In this document: one piece after another, positions 13,610-18,338 of the stretch
Layout of the letters: every line of letters starts with the position of its first letter
Numbering within the stretch: position 1 is the stretch's first letter
Source: a virus
DNA: 22,291 nt
IMG/VR virus record: IMGVR_UViG_3300044695_000895
Span: 1-22,291 of that record
Reading direction: 5' to 3' (one strand)
Made by a program: the position numbers and the translations under genes
Notes under the pieces: model-generated
What the model saw: only the letters and a program-made list of their open reading frames with translations
Told to the model about the DNA's origin: nothing
Database searches by the model: none

Positions 13610-14020
13610 ATGTTATTTCACAAACACTTATTGATCAACGCTAAAGTTGAAAAACCAATGAAGACTGAAGGCCAAGCAATGGCTTTCTTAGAAAAGTTGG
13701 TTGAACGTATTGACATGAAAATTATTAAAGGTCCTTTTGCTTCTTATGTTGACAAACCAGGAAATAGGGGACTCACTGCTATTGTAATGATTGAGACTAG
13801 CCATATAGCATTTCATATATGGGATGAACAGGACCCATCATTAGTACAGTTTGATTTGTATACCTGCGGAAAATTGGATCTGCCTGAAGTCTTAAATGTA
13901 ATCCGTGAAGATTTTGATATCGTGTCTATGGACTATAACTTGTTTGACAGAGAGAATGGGTTCGTCTTAGAGCAGAGTGGATCATACCCTGACAAATATG
14001 ACATGCTTGTAGAAATCTGA
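13610..14020 (+). CDS. speD: S-adenosylmethionine decarboxylase-like proenzyme (SpeD family)
   Basis: 136 aa, close to the usual length of prokaryotic SpeD. The N-terminal HKHLLINAKVEKP fits the first strand. GNRGLTAIVMIETSHIAFHIW contains the self-cleavage site: Ser64 would become the pyruvoyl cofactor, His69 and Cys86 (DLYTCG) match the processing and catalytic residues. The residue before Ser64 is Thr, where classical SpeD has Glu, and two extra residues lie between His69 and Cys86. SpeD makes decarboxylated SAM for spermidine; some relatives decarboxylate ornithine or arginine instead, so the substrate is open. GGGGGAAAT ribosome site precedes the ATG. Confidence 0.85.
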   Translation: MLFHKHLLINAKVEKPMKTEGQAMAFLEKLVERIDMKIIKGPFASYVDKPGNRGLTAIVMIETSHIAFHIWDEQDPSLVQFDLYTCGKLDLPEVLNVIREDFDIVSMDYNLFDRENGFVLEQSGSYPDKYDMLVEI

Positions 14021-14098
14021 AAAATTTTGTAAAAACCACTTTTCATAAAATCTGAATATTTTGTTGAGATGTATGATATGTAATTTAAAAAATAAAAT

Positions 14099-14137
14099 AC
14101 AAAAAAAATAGTGAGCACACACATCGCATGCCCACTA
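14099..14137 (-). terminator. Rho-independent terminator of the small minus operon
   Basis: On the minus strand TAGTGGGC pairs with GCTCACTA (one mismatch) and is followed by eight T and more T-rich sequence. It ends the 14700-14148 operon and faces the speD gene. Confidence 0.8.
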
Positions 14138-14140
14138 CTT

Positions 14141-14154
14141 AGCCTATTTAGGCT
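14141..14154. other. Palindrome over the last codons of an operon
   Basis: AGCCTA-TT-TAGGCT. The stop codon of the 57-aa gene lies in its centre. It may help terminate or protect the 3' end. Confidence 0.4.
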
Positions 14155-14321
14155 GTACCTTGTAAATAACCATCTATCCCAATTAGATCACATGTAACTT
14201 TGACTCGTTGATTTTTCTTGAGTGTTGAGCGATAGAGTTTGATAAACTCCAACACCTCTTGCTTAGACATCAGGCTAATGTCTCTAGTGTTACCTTGCAT
14301 AGATGTAATTGTTACTTTCAT
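14148..14321 (-). CDS. Small protein, paralog of 16342-16527
   Basis: 57 aa, MKVTITSMQGNTRDISLMSKQ ... VKVTCDLIGIDGYLQGTA. It aligns with the 61-aa protein at 16342-16527: SG/QG, I-x-L-x-SK, V-x-x-F-I-x-x-Y, VKV-x-CD-x-LGI-x-G-x-L-x-G. Preceded by GGAGGT and overlapping the upstream gene by ATGA. Function unknown. It shows that a gene family sits on both strands of the early region. Confidence 0.75.
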   Translation of the reverse strand: MKVTITSMQGNTRDISLMSKQEVLEFIKLYRSTLKKNQRVKVTCDLIGIDGYLQGTA

Positions 14322-14485
14322 TTATTTACCTCCACTTTCATGATGTTAGCAGAGAACTTAACACGCTTAGCAACCTCGCTAGAGTTTAGTTCTGCTATAA
14401 CCTTATCAACATCCTTGATGTTATTAGCAATGTTATTTATTGAGAGTAGATTGCTACCCTGCCAAATTGAGTAAGTGATAGTCAT
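14318..14485 (-). CDS. Small early protein, 55 aa
   Basis: MTITYSIWQGSNLLSINNIA ... ANIMKVEVNK. The start overlaps the upstream stop (TAATG) and the stop overlaps the next start (ATGA). Asn- and Ile-rich with a probable central helix (KDVDKVIAELNSSEVAKRV). No family recognised. Confidence 0.68.
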   Translation of the reverse strand: MTITYSIWQGSNLLSINNIANNIKDVDKVIAELNSSEVAKRVKFSANIMKVEVNK

Positions 14486-14700
14486 TAGTTAGACTCCTTC
14501 ATGTTAGACATAACCCAACGACTTTCGTTAGGTGATAGGTATTTGTGAGAGATAACTCCCTGAGATGATACCAACATCTCTAGGTATGCCTTTCGGCTAA
14601 TGTAGTTTCCTACTGTATTGCGGAATACCATAGGGTTTCCTGTATTAGATGAAGCCATAGCGTGGCTAGGCTCTAGTGTTATTGTATTTAGTGTAGTCAT
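14485..14700 (-). CDS. Small early protein, 71 aa
   Basis: MTTLNTITLEPSHAMASSNTG ... RWVMSNMKESN. First gene of a three-gene minus-strand operon driven by two tandem promoters. An AGAAAGG ribosome site precedes the ATG. It has Arg/Lys spots (RNTVGNYISRKAYLEML) that could contact nucleic acid, but no family is recognised. The operon is divergent from the main early region. Confidence 0.7.
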   Translation of the reverse strand: MTTLNTITLEPSHAMASSNTGNPMVFRNTVGNYISRKAYLEMLVSSQGVISHKYLSPNESRWVMSNMKESN

Positions 14701-14724
14701 TTTAACTACCTTTCTTTTAATCTA

Positions 14725-14779
14725 GTTAGCGATTTGCTAACCTTTTCCTTGACCTAATTTATTTGCCCTATTGCTAGGG
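14725..14779 (-). promoter_or_regulatory. Leader hairpins of the minus early operon
   Basis: In the roughly 108-nt leader, CCCTA-GCAA-TAGGG (14766-14779) forms a hairpin with a GNRA tetraloop, and GTTAGC-N5-GCTAAC (14725-14741) forms a second. They lie between the promoter and the ribosome site. Confidence 0.45.
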
Positions 14780-14814
14780 GCTCACTTAGGATTTCTATTT
14801 AATTGTATGTCGTA

Positions 14815-14843
14815 AGACTATCACACTTACCCTGAAAAGTCAA
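14815..14843 (-). promoter_or_regulatory. Early promoter P1 of minus operon
   Basis: TTGACT (14843-14838), 17-nt spacer ending TGTGA, TAGTCT (14820-14815). A GlxR-like site is centred at 14872.5, about 64 bp upstream of the predicted start. Confidence 0.75.
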
Positions 14844-14864
14844 GGCGACACGCTGTCTTTTCTA

Positions 14865-14880
14865 TGTGATTTAGGTCACT
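14865..14880. promoter_or_regulatory. GlxR/Crp-like site
   Basis: TGTGATTTAGGTCACT, one mismatch to TGTGA-N6-TCACA, with the central TA of the GlxR form. Upstream of P1. Confidence 0.6.
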
Positions 14881-14897
14881 TATTCGCTACGCTCATC

Positions 14898-14911
14898 CGA
14901 ACATCTGTTCG
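14898..14911. promoter_or_regulatory. LexA-like SOS box candidate
   Basis: CGAACATCTGTTCG has GAAC-N4-GTTC arms flanked by C and G, as in Gram-positive and actinobacterial LexA boxes. It lies between the two tandem minus promoters. A single copy, so chance is possible. Confidence 0.45.
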
Positions 14912-14965
14912 TCTTATTTGGTAGGCTCATTAACCTTATCTATCTCTATTTATTTGTATAAGGGA

Positions 14966-14994
14966 ATACTATCACACTACCCCCCAAAAGTCAA
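14966..14994 (-). promoter_or_regulatory. Early promoter P2 of minus operon
   Basis: TTGACT (14994-14989), 17-nt spacer ending TGTGA, TAGTAT (14971-14966). Near copy of P1 with identical spacing to its own GlxR-like site. Confidence 0.75.
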
Positions 14995-15015
14995 GTCCTA
15001 CATCGGCGTGTCGTG

Positions 15016-15031
15016 TGTGATATAGCCCACA
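15016..15031. promoter_or_regulatory. GlxR/Crp-like site
   Basis: TGTGATATAGCCCACA, one mismatch, upstream of P2 at the same distance as the 14865 site from P1. Confidence 0.6.
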
Positions 15032-15037
15032 TTTTTG

Positions 15038-15046
15038 GGCCGCCCC
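15038..15046 (-). repeat. GC box GGGGCGGCC, copy 1
   Basis: GGCCGCCCC on the plus strand. One of seven identical 9-mers, all intergenic. Confidence 0.65.
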
Positions 15047-15048
15047 AA

Positions 15049-15060
15049 TGTCCGATTTGT
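15049..15060 (+). repeat. TGTCCG-type repeat
   Basis: TGTCCGATTTGT, identical to the copy at 21027-21038. Confidence 0.55.
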
Positions 15061-15071
15061 ACCTATTTAAA

Positions 15072-15087
15072 TGTGGTGTAACTCACA
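15072..15087. promoter_or_regulatory. GlxR/Crp-like site
   Basis: TGTGGTGTAACTCACA, one mismatch, about 76 bp upstream of the predicted start for the 15200 operon. Confidence 0.6.
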
Positions 15088-15104
15088 GTGGCTTATGTAC
15101 CAAA

Positions 15105-15116
15105 TGTCCGTTTTGT
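15105..15116 (+). repeat. TGTCCG-type repeat
   Basis: TGTCCGTTTTGT, just upstream of the 15144 -10 box. Confidence 0.5.
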
Positions 15117-15120
15117 GGTA

Positions 15121-15149
15121 CCAAAAATGTCAGTGGTAGGTGTTATACT
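15121..15149 (+). promoter_or_regulatory. Early promoter for 15200-15729
   Basis: TATACT at 15144-15149 preceded by TGT. There is no classical -35; instead CCAAAAATGTCAGT lies there, nearly the same as at the 16282-16310 promoter (CCAAAAATGTCGGT), so an activator or special -35 contact is likely. Confidence 0.6.
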
Positions 15150-15165
15150 TCTAGTATAAAGAAAG

Positions 15166-15182
15166 TCAGAAAAGGTTTCTGA
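15166..15182 (+). promoter_or_regulatory. Leader hairpin
   Basis: TCAGAAA-AGG-TTTCTGA, 7 bp, in the short leader just before the GAAAGGAA ribosome site of the 15200 gene. Confidence 0.5.
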
Positions 15183-15199
15183 ACTAGAAAGGAATTCAA

Positions 15200-15379
15200 A
15201 TGAATTCAAATGTAATAATCACAGTGTGTAAATCACACGTCCCTAATAAGTCTGCTATCTCAGAGGTAGCAGATACACAATTCACTTTCTGTGAAGAGTG
15301 TGAAAATAACATTGAACGTTGGTATAACGACTCAGACCCTGAGCGTCTACCAATGTGGACATCTTGGCAGGTGTCCTAA
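15200..15379 (+). CDS. Small early protein, 59 aa
   Basis: MNSNVIITVCKSHVPNKSAI ... FCEECENNIERWYNDSDPERLPMWTSWQVS. C-x2-C (CEEC) plus an earlier CKSH could bind zinc. First gene of a four-gene cluster; AGAAAGGAA ribosome site; the stop overlaps the next ATG (TAATG). No family recognised. Confidence 0.75.
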   Translation: MNSNVIITVCKSHVPNKSAISEVADTQFTFCEECENNIERWYNDSDPERLPMWTSWQVS

Positions 15380-15489
15380 TGAACGACTTTGTTAAACAAT
15401 TAGAATTGAATAACTATCTTGCTGATGAGCAGATAGACCCACTAGCAAAAATGCTAGATGAACTTATCCTGAAAGGAGAATACAAGTAA
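15379..15489 (+). CDS. Small early protein, 36 aa
   Basis: MNDFVKQLELNNYLADEQIDPLAKMLDELILKGEYK. Acidic and helical. Overlaps both neighbours by TAATG. It shares the MNDF start and the general layout (acidic helix, K-G-E end) with the next gene, so the two may be diverged duplicates. Confidence 0.7.
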   Translation: MNDFVKQLELNNYLADEQIDPLAKMLDELILKGEYK

Positions 15490-15635
15490 TGAATGACTTT
15501 GAAATTAAAAATAATCTGTTAAATGAAATTAAAGAATTAACAGAAAATAATTATCCTAAAATGTGGGGCAGTGCTTCTGCACTTCTCACAATTGAACAAT
15601 TAGAAATAATTAAATCAGTAATGAAAGGTGAATAA
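15489..15635 (+). CDS. Small early protein, 48 aa
   Basis: MNDFEIKNNLLNEIKELTEN ... LLTIEQLEIIKSVMKGE. Helical, acidic, with an MNDF start like the preceding gene. A GAAAGGAG ribosome site lies inside that gene, and the two overlap by TAATG. No known family. Confidence 0.7.
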   Translation: MNDFEIKNNLLNEIKELTENNYPKMWGSASALLTIEQLEIIKSVMKGE

Positions 15636-15639
15636 CAAA

Positions 15640-15729
15640 ATGGATTTATCTTTTTTTACTGATGGTCGTGCACTTTTATTTTTAACAATTGCAACTTCAT
15701 TTTATTATTTTGTTTTAAATAATAATTAG
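15640..15729 (+). CDS. Very small membrane protein, 29 aa
   Basis: MDLSFFTDGRALLFLTIATSFYYFVLNNN. A single hydrophobic helix (about 10-26). GAAAGGTG lies 5' of the ATG, 4 nt after the previous stop. Single-helix miniproteins often act on host membrane proteins, but nothing specific is visible. Confidence 0.55.
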   Translation: MDLSFFTDGRALLFLTIATSFYYFVLNNN

Positions 15730-15740
15730 TTGCAAAAAAA

Positions 15741-15749
15741 GGCCGCCCC
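15741..15749 (-). repeat. GC box GGGGCGGCC, copy 2
   Basis: GGCCGCCCC on the plus strand. The overlapping CGCCC-CGTTC-GGGCG forms a 5-bp hairpin that could end the 15200-15729 transcript. Confidence 0.6.
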
Positions 15750-15780
15750 GTTCGGGCGTGTCGCTTTGCTTTACGTACGA

Positions 15781-15796
15781 TGTGGTTAAGATCACA
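15781..15796. promoter_or_regulatory. GlxR/Crp-like site, weak
   Basis: TGTGGTTAAGATCACA, one mismatch in the arms. First of a tandem pair before the 15926 gene. Confidence 0.45.
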
Positions 15797-15803
15797 GAAA
15801 TTT

Positions 15804-15819
15804 TGTGGGCTAAATCACA
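15804..15819. promoter_or_regulatory. GlxR/Crp-like site
   Basis: TGTGGGCTAAATCACA, one mismatch, central TA, centred about 84 bp upstream of the predicted start for 15926. Confidence 0.55.
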
Positions 15820-15859
15820 TCGCTGAGCGTCTCATTATTTGGATTTACTGGCTAGTAGG

Positions 15860-15888
15860 TTGTAAATCTCTGCTAAATCTGTTAAACT
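15860..15888 (+). promoter_or_regulatory. Early promoter for 15926-16249
   Basis: TTGTAA (15860-15865), 17 nt, TAAACT (15883-15888) preceded by TGT. Confidence 0.6.
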
Positions 15889-15925
15889 TACATAGTAAGA
15901 AAATAAAGAAAGGAAGTGGCTAATA

Positions 15926-16123
15926 ATGGCTAACTTATACAAAATAGAAGATTTACTAATTGGTAAAACTTATCGCTCAAAATCTTTAACAGGAGAAATC
16001 GTATCTGCTGAAAAAGATAATCGTTCAGTATGGTATGGAGATAATACCGAAAGTTATTTGGTAGAAGTTAATTCTATCTACCGCAACCAATGGCGAACTG
16101 TTGCCGTAAAGGTAGGTGAATAA
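15926..16123 (+). CDS. Small beta-rich protein, possibly SH3-like
   Basis: 65 aa, MANLYKIEDLLIGKTYRSKSLTGEIVSAEKD ... WRTVAVKVGE. The order Y-K/Q-x-x-D...G-x-x-(Y/F)-x-S-K-S-x-TG-x-I resembles the two 56-aa proteins at 19273 and 20018, all with a predicted small beta-barrel feel. AGAAAGGAAG ribosome site. Function unknown. Confidence 0.72.
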   Translation: MANLYKIEDLLIGKTYRSKSLTGEIVSAEKDNRSVWYGDNTESYLVEVNSIYRNQWRTVAVKVGE

Positions 16124-16126
16124 CTA

Positions 16127-16249
16127 ATGGGATACATTGAGATTTTTCGCTTAGATGAAAAGGGTGCTGGCTGGGTTGACCTATCAGAAACCACACCTGA
16201 TGAACTCTTAACCTTAGAGTTAGGGTTATTTCAGGAAGGTGCTTTGTGA
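16127..16249 (+). CDS. Small early protein, 40 aa
   Basis: MGYIEIFRLDEKGAGWVDLSETTPDELLTLELGLFQEGAL. Starts 3 nt after the previous stop, with GGTAGGTGA upstream. A beta-hairpin then a helix is likely. The TGA stop lies inside the next GlxR-like site. No family recognised. Confidence 0.68.
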   Translation: MGYIEIFRLDEKGAGWVDLSETTPDELLTLELGLFQEGAL

Positions 16250-16260
16250 GGTAACTCACA
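16245..16260. promoter_or_regulatory. GlxR/Crp site, perfect
   Basis: TGTGAGGTAACTCACA, exact TGTGA-N6-TCACA with central TA, centred about 64 bp upstream of the predicted start for 16342. Confidence 0.7.
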
Positions 16261-16281
16261 TCGCCACACCCCCTAGAAATA

Positions 16282-16310
16282 CCAAAAATGTCGGTAGCCT
16301 ATGGTAGGCT
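16282..16310 (+). promoter_or_regulatory. Early promoter for 16342-17061
   Basis: TAGGCT at 16305-16310 preceded by TGG. The -35 zone is CCAAAAATGTCGGT, shared with the 15121-15149 promoter. Confidence 0.6.
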
Positions 16311-16341
16311 TACAGTATAAACAAAAAGAAAGGAAGTCAAA

Positions 16342-16527
16342 ATGACTTACACTATGAAACTAGAAACCTTTAGCGGTGAGGTTAAATCTATCGCTCTCCC
16401 TAGCAAGGGTGCTGTTGCTCAATTCATCTCTACTTACCCTGAGAAATTGCCAGTTGGTATTTCTGTAAAGGTTGCTTGCGATGCTTTAGGTATTCGTGGA
16501 ACACTACGAGGAAAGGCATTAGCATAA
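16342..16527 (+). CDS. Small protein, paralog of 14148-14321
   Basis: 61 aa, MTYTMKLETFSGEVKSIALPSKG ... VKVACDALGIRGTLRGKALA. The C-terminal VKV-x-CD-x-LGI-x-G-x-L-x-G motif is shared with the divergent minus-strand gene. AAGGAAG ribosome site. First gene of a four-gene unit (16342-17061) joined by TAATG overlaps. Function unknown. Confidence 0.75.
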   Translation: MTYTMKLETFSGEVKSIALPSKGAVAQFISTYPEKLPVGISVKVACDALGIRGTLRGKALA

Positions 16528-16676
16528 TGATAAACTCTGTAATGTCTTTTGAGTGTGATGAGTGTAATGGCTCAGGGCTTATCTTTTGGGGTAATGACCT
16601 TGACTACAATGTAGAAAAATGCGAGTGTGAAGATTTTGCACTTGGAAACTTATTTACTAGCGGAGAGGCTAAATAA
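16527..16676 (+). CDS. Small Cys-rich protein with CxxCxGxG motif
   Basis: 49 aa. The start MINSVMSF at the TAATG overlap is chosen over an upstream ATG inside the previous gene. CDECNGSGLIFWGNDLDYNV then CECEDF resembles a DnaJ-type CxxCxGxG zinc knuckle, but only one repeat. The 61-aa protein at 17246 has the matching block CYGAGWQFVGNAIDYDV...CEC, so the two are paralogs and the second has lost the first Cys of the pair. Metal binding likely; role unknown. Confidence 0.72.
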   Translation: MINSVMSFECDECNGSGLIFWGNDLDYNVEKCECEDFALGNLFTSGEAK

Positions 16677-16885
16677 TGATAACACTAAACCACTCAATAA
16701 ATCTCGTAACTGAAATTGATGAAAACAAAATGCCTGACCACTTACTTAGTGGCTTGTTGAACTTATCAGAAGTCCAAATGGAAATGCTATTGCGTGAAAG
16801 TTTTATTAGAGGCTTAAACGACCTTGGCGTGTTTGAAAAGTTAAATGAAAATAATTCTTATGCTATTGTAAAGGTGGCAGAATAA
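16676..16885 (+). CDS. Small early protein, 69 aa
   Basis: MITLNHSINLVTEIDENKMPDHLLSGLLNLSEVQMEMLLRESFIRGLND ... AIVKVAE (described in parts). Mainly helical with an acidic bias. TAATG overlap at both ends; GGAGAGG ribosome site inside the upstream gene. No family recognised. Confidence 0.7.
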   Translation: MITLNHSINLVTEIDENKMPDHLLSGLLNLSEVQMEMLLRESFIRGLNDLGVFEKLNENNSYAIVKVAE

Positions 16886-17061
16886 TGATGACTCGCAAGG
16901 ACTATGTTGCCACTGCTGAAATTCTTTCTATGTTTAAAGACTCAATTGATGAATTTGTTTTTCACGATTTAGTTGATGAGTTTTGTGGAATGTTTGAAGC
17001 AGATAATACACGATTTAATTCAGATAAGTTTTTTGAAGCGTGTAATAAAGATAATTACTAA
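16885..17061 (+). CDS. Small phage protein with DNxRF-x-KF-x-AC motif
   Basis: 58 aa, MMTRKDYVATAEILSMF ... EADNTRFNSDKFFEACNKDNY. The order MTRKxY, a helix, then xxDN(P/T)RFxxxKFxxAC is a recurrent small protein in actinophages and plasmids of unknown function. TAATG overlap with the upstream gene. A second ATG three bases on is an alternative start. Followed by the first covarying hairpin. Confidence 0.75.
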   Translation: MMTRKDYVATAEILSMFKDSIDEFVFHDLVDEFCGMFEADNTRFNSDKFFEACNKDNY

Positions 17062-17070
17062 ATAAAAAAA

Positions 17071-17096
17071 TCCTGAGCAAGATCTAAAACTGCTTC
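17071..17096 (+). ncRNA. Covarying hairpin motif, copy 1
   Basis: TCC, then TGAGCA, an 11-nt loop ending TAAAAC, then TGCTTC. Stem has one G-U and one outer mismatch. Lies 9 nt after the stop of 16885-17061. Confidence 0.65.
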
Positions 17097-17105
17097 CACA
17101 AAAAT

Positions 17106-17114
17106 GGGGCGGCC
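17106..17114 (+). repeat. GC box GGGGCGGCC, copy 3
   Basis: Follows hairpin copy 1 and precedes the DnaA boxes by 2 nt. Confidence 0.65.
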
Positions 17115-17116
17115 CG

Positions 17117-17137
17117 TTATCCACAGGGTTATCCACA
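17117..17137 (+). promoter_or_regulatory. Two DnaA boxes, possible replication origin
   Basis: TTATCCACA at 17117-17125 and again at 17129-17137, both perfect to the bacterial consensus TTATNCACA, same orientation, 3 nt apart. In a 184-bp intergenic gap. Could recruit host DnaA for phage replication or regulate the nearby promoter. Confidence 0.6.
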
Positions 17138-17144
17138 ATTAAGA

Positions 17145-17160
17145 TGTGATTAAAAACACA
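17145..17160. promoter_or_regulatory. GlxR/Crp-like half site
   Basis: TGTGATTAAAAACACA: left arm perfect, right arm one mismatch. Centred about 73 bp upstream of the predicted start for 17246. Confidence 0.4.
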
Positions 17161-17189
17161 CCCAAAAACCCCAGAATTGCCATGTCTAA

Positions 17190-17219
17190 TTGGAAAATGT
17201 CACCTTAATCTGATAGGCT
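17190..17219 (+). promoter_or_regulatory. Early promoter for 17246-18254
   Basis: TTGGAA (17190-17195), 18 nt, TAGGCT (17214-17219) preceded by TGA. Confidence 0.6.
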
Positions 17220-17245
17220 TAGATTATTCTAAGAAAGGAAAACTA

Positions 17246-17431
17246 ATGGGAAAATTCAAAGATACCTTAATGGAAATACTTGTTCATAGTGATTGCTATG
17301 GCGCAGGTTGGCAATTCGTAGGAAATGCTATAGACTATGATGTATGGGCGTGTGAGTGTAATCCTTACAATATCCCTGCTGATGAAATACAAGAATACCA
17401 CCAATTATTCAAAACTAAGGAGAACGCATAA
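17246..17431 (+). CDS. Small Cys protein, paralog of 16527-16676
   Basis: 61 aa, start MGKFKDTLMEIL chosen because it follows AAGAAAGGAA and lies downstream of the promoter; a longer frame to 17177 would start before the transcript. HSDCYGAGWQFVGNAIDYDVW then CECNPYNIPADE parallels the block in 16527-16676. Overlaps the next gene (TAATG). Confidence 0.73.
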   Translation: MGKFKDTLMEILVHSDCYGAGWQFVGNAIDYDVWACECNPYNIPADEIQEYHQLFKTKENA

Positions 17432-17646
17432 TGGAATACCTATACTCAGTAACTTGCACCTATGATGGTGATAAGTCCCCTCATTGGATTGGACGCTACG
17501 AGAATGCACTTGACGCAGTAGATGTCTACAATAAGTTTGTTGACTATGGATTGGCTAGCGAATACGCAACAGTTAATCTATCAGAGCCTAGTGGCAAAAT
17601 GCACACTAAGATATTTTATGCTAACGGAACAGTAGGAGGTAAGTAA
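17431..17646 (+). CDS. Small early protein, 71 aa
   Basis: MEYLYSVTCTYDGDKSPHWIG ... VDYGLASEYATVNLSEPSGKMHTKIFYANG. Alternating strand-helix-strand pattern with many Tyr. AAGGAG ribosome site. Ends directly before the ATG of the next gene. No family recognised. Confidence 0.72.
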   Translation: MEYLYSVTCTYDGDKSPHWIGRYENALDAVDVYNKFVDYGLASEYATVNLSEPSGKMHTKIFYANGTVGGK

Positions 17647-17943
17647 ATGGGAAGCGTAACTGCATTAGGAATTAAAGATTCCGTATTAGATTTAGAAACT
17701 CAGATTCTTTATCACTTGCGTGGTAATCACTATCCACCAGTACCCGCAGAAATGGTTGCACCTTGCATTGAGGCTATTGACGCAGCCTATGATGAGGACT
17801 TTAATCGTATGATTGCTATGCCTATGGTTGGTGACTTTCAGATTTTGTATAAAGGAAATACTGAAGCACCAGCGTGGGCTATTATTGAACAACACCACCT
17901 TGACACTTTCATTGACCCAGTAGATGAGGATTTTTATGAGTAA
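17647..17943 (+). CDS. Conserved phage protein with HLRGNHYPPVP motif
   Basis: 98 aa, MGSVTALGIKDSVLDLETQIL then HLRGNHYPPVPAEMVAPCIEA, DAAYDEDFNRMI. The run of H-x-R-G-x-x-x-P-P-V-P followed by A-I-D-A-x-x-x-x-D recurs in proteins of many phages and is annotated as hypothetical. GGAGG ribosome site. A compact alpha-rich fold is likely. Function not known. Confidence 0.76.
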   Translation: MGSVTALGIKDSVLDLETQILYHLRGNHYPPVPAEMVAPCIEAIDAAYDEDFNRMIAMPMVGDFQILYKGNTEAPAWAIIEQHHLDTFIDPVDEDFYE

Positions 17944-18028
17944 AACACTTCAAGAGTTATTAGATGAAGCAACACCTGCTTTAGAAACCGTGTTATGGCA
18001 AATACTAGATGAGATTGAGGCTGAATAA
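17936..18028 (+). CDS. Small acidic helical protein, 30 aa
   Basis: MSKTLQELLDEATPALETVLWQILDEIEAE. Overlaps the previous gene by 8 nt in another frame and ends just before the next start. Amphipathic helix. The short length lowers confidence, but the coding overlaps match the style of the region. Confidence 0.55.
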   Translation: MSKTLQELLDEATPALETVLWQILDEIEAE

Positions 18029-18029
18029 A

Positions 18030-18254
18030 ATGGATGATACCATTGACGTTATGGACTATGTAAAAGTAGATATTTTAACTGCGGGTCAATTGGAAGTAGA
18101 TGATCTAATTCTAGTTAACAACGAAGTTGTATCTATTGTAGAAATAATTTCACTTGCTGATGGTTACACACTTGAAGTCATAAATGATTTTGGCGAAAGA
18201 GAAATCATTGAAGTTGGAGAATACGAACAATTTGATTTAATGATGTTGCAGTAA
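18030..18254 (+). CDS. Small acidic beta-rich protein, 74 aa
   Basis: MDDTIDVMDYVKVDILTAGQLEVDDLILVNNEVVSIVEI ... YTLEVINDFGEREIIEVGEYEQFDLMML (in parts). The VDDLI-x-x-NN-E-V-V-x-I-V-x-I pattern suggests a small beta barrel of the kind seen in several phage early proteins. Start chosen 1 nt after the previous stop; an ATG at 18009 lies inside that gene. Very acidic, so DNA mimicry is possible but unproven. Confidence 0.68.
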   Translation: MDDTIDVMDYVKVDILTAGQLEVDDLILVNNEVVSIVEIISLADGYTLEVINDFGEREIIEVGEYEQFDLMMLQ

Positions 18255-18260
18255 AAATGC

Positions 18261-18269
18261 GGGGCGGCC
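18261..18269 (+). repeat. GC box GGGGCGGCC, copy 4
   Basis: Starts 6 nt after the previous gene and 12 nt before a perfect GlxR-like site. Confidence 0.65.
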
Positions 18270-18272
18270 CCC

Positions 18273-18288
18273 TGTGACCTTGCTCACA
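18273..18288. promoter_or_regulatory. GlxR/Crp site, perfect arms
   Basis: TGTGACCTTGCTCACA, exact arms but TT in the centre. Centred about 58 bp upstream of the GP88 transcript start. Confidence 0.65.
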
Positions 18289-18303
18289 CCTAATTAAGAC
18301 GAG

Positions 18304-18332
18304 TTGATATTTTTCCTGATTTACGGTAGAAT
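18304..18332 (+). promoter_or_regulatory. GP88 promoter, leaderless
   Basis: TTGATA (18304-18309), 17 nt, TAGAAT (18327-18332). The ATG at 18339 lies 6 nt after the -10, so it coincides with the expected +1. No Shine-Dalgarno is present. Confidence 0.65.
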
Positions 18333-18338
18333 TATTTT

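Larger units (their letters stand above)
14701..15199. other. Divergent early control region
   Basis: About 500 bp without an assignable gene. It holds two tandem minus-strand promoters, one plus-strand promoter, three GlxR-like palindromes, a LexA-like box, a GC box and two TGTCCG repeats. A 16-codon frame (MSLPNKTNRCSDERSE, minus, 14929-14879) starting after AAGGTTA could be a leader peptide but is too short to trust. Confidence 0.7.

Noticed and set aside
13933-14124. 63-aa minus-strand frame at the speD end
   Set aside because: Starts upstream inside AT-rich terminator sequence and covers the conserved end of speD.
14259-14474. 71-aa plus-strand frame
   Set aside because: Opposite to two minus-strand genes with ATGA/TAATG overlaps and GGAGGT.
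14879-14929. 16-codon leader peptide frame (minus)
   Set aside because: Too short and only a modest ribosome site; no run of one amino acid or attenuator pair that would support attenuation.
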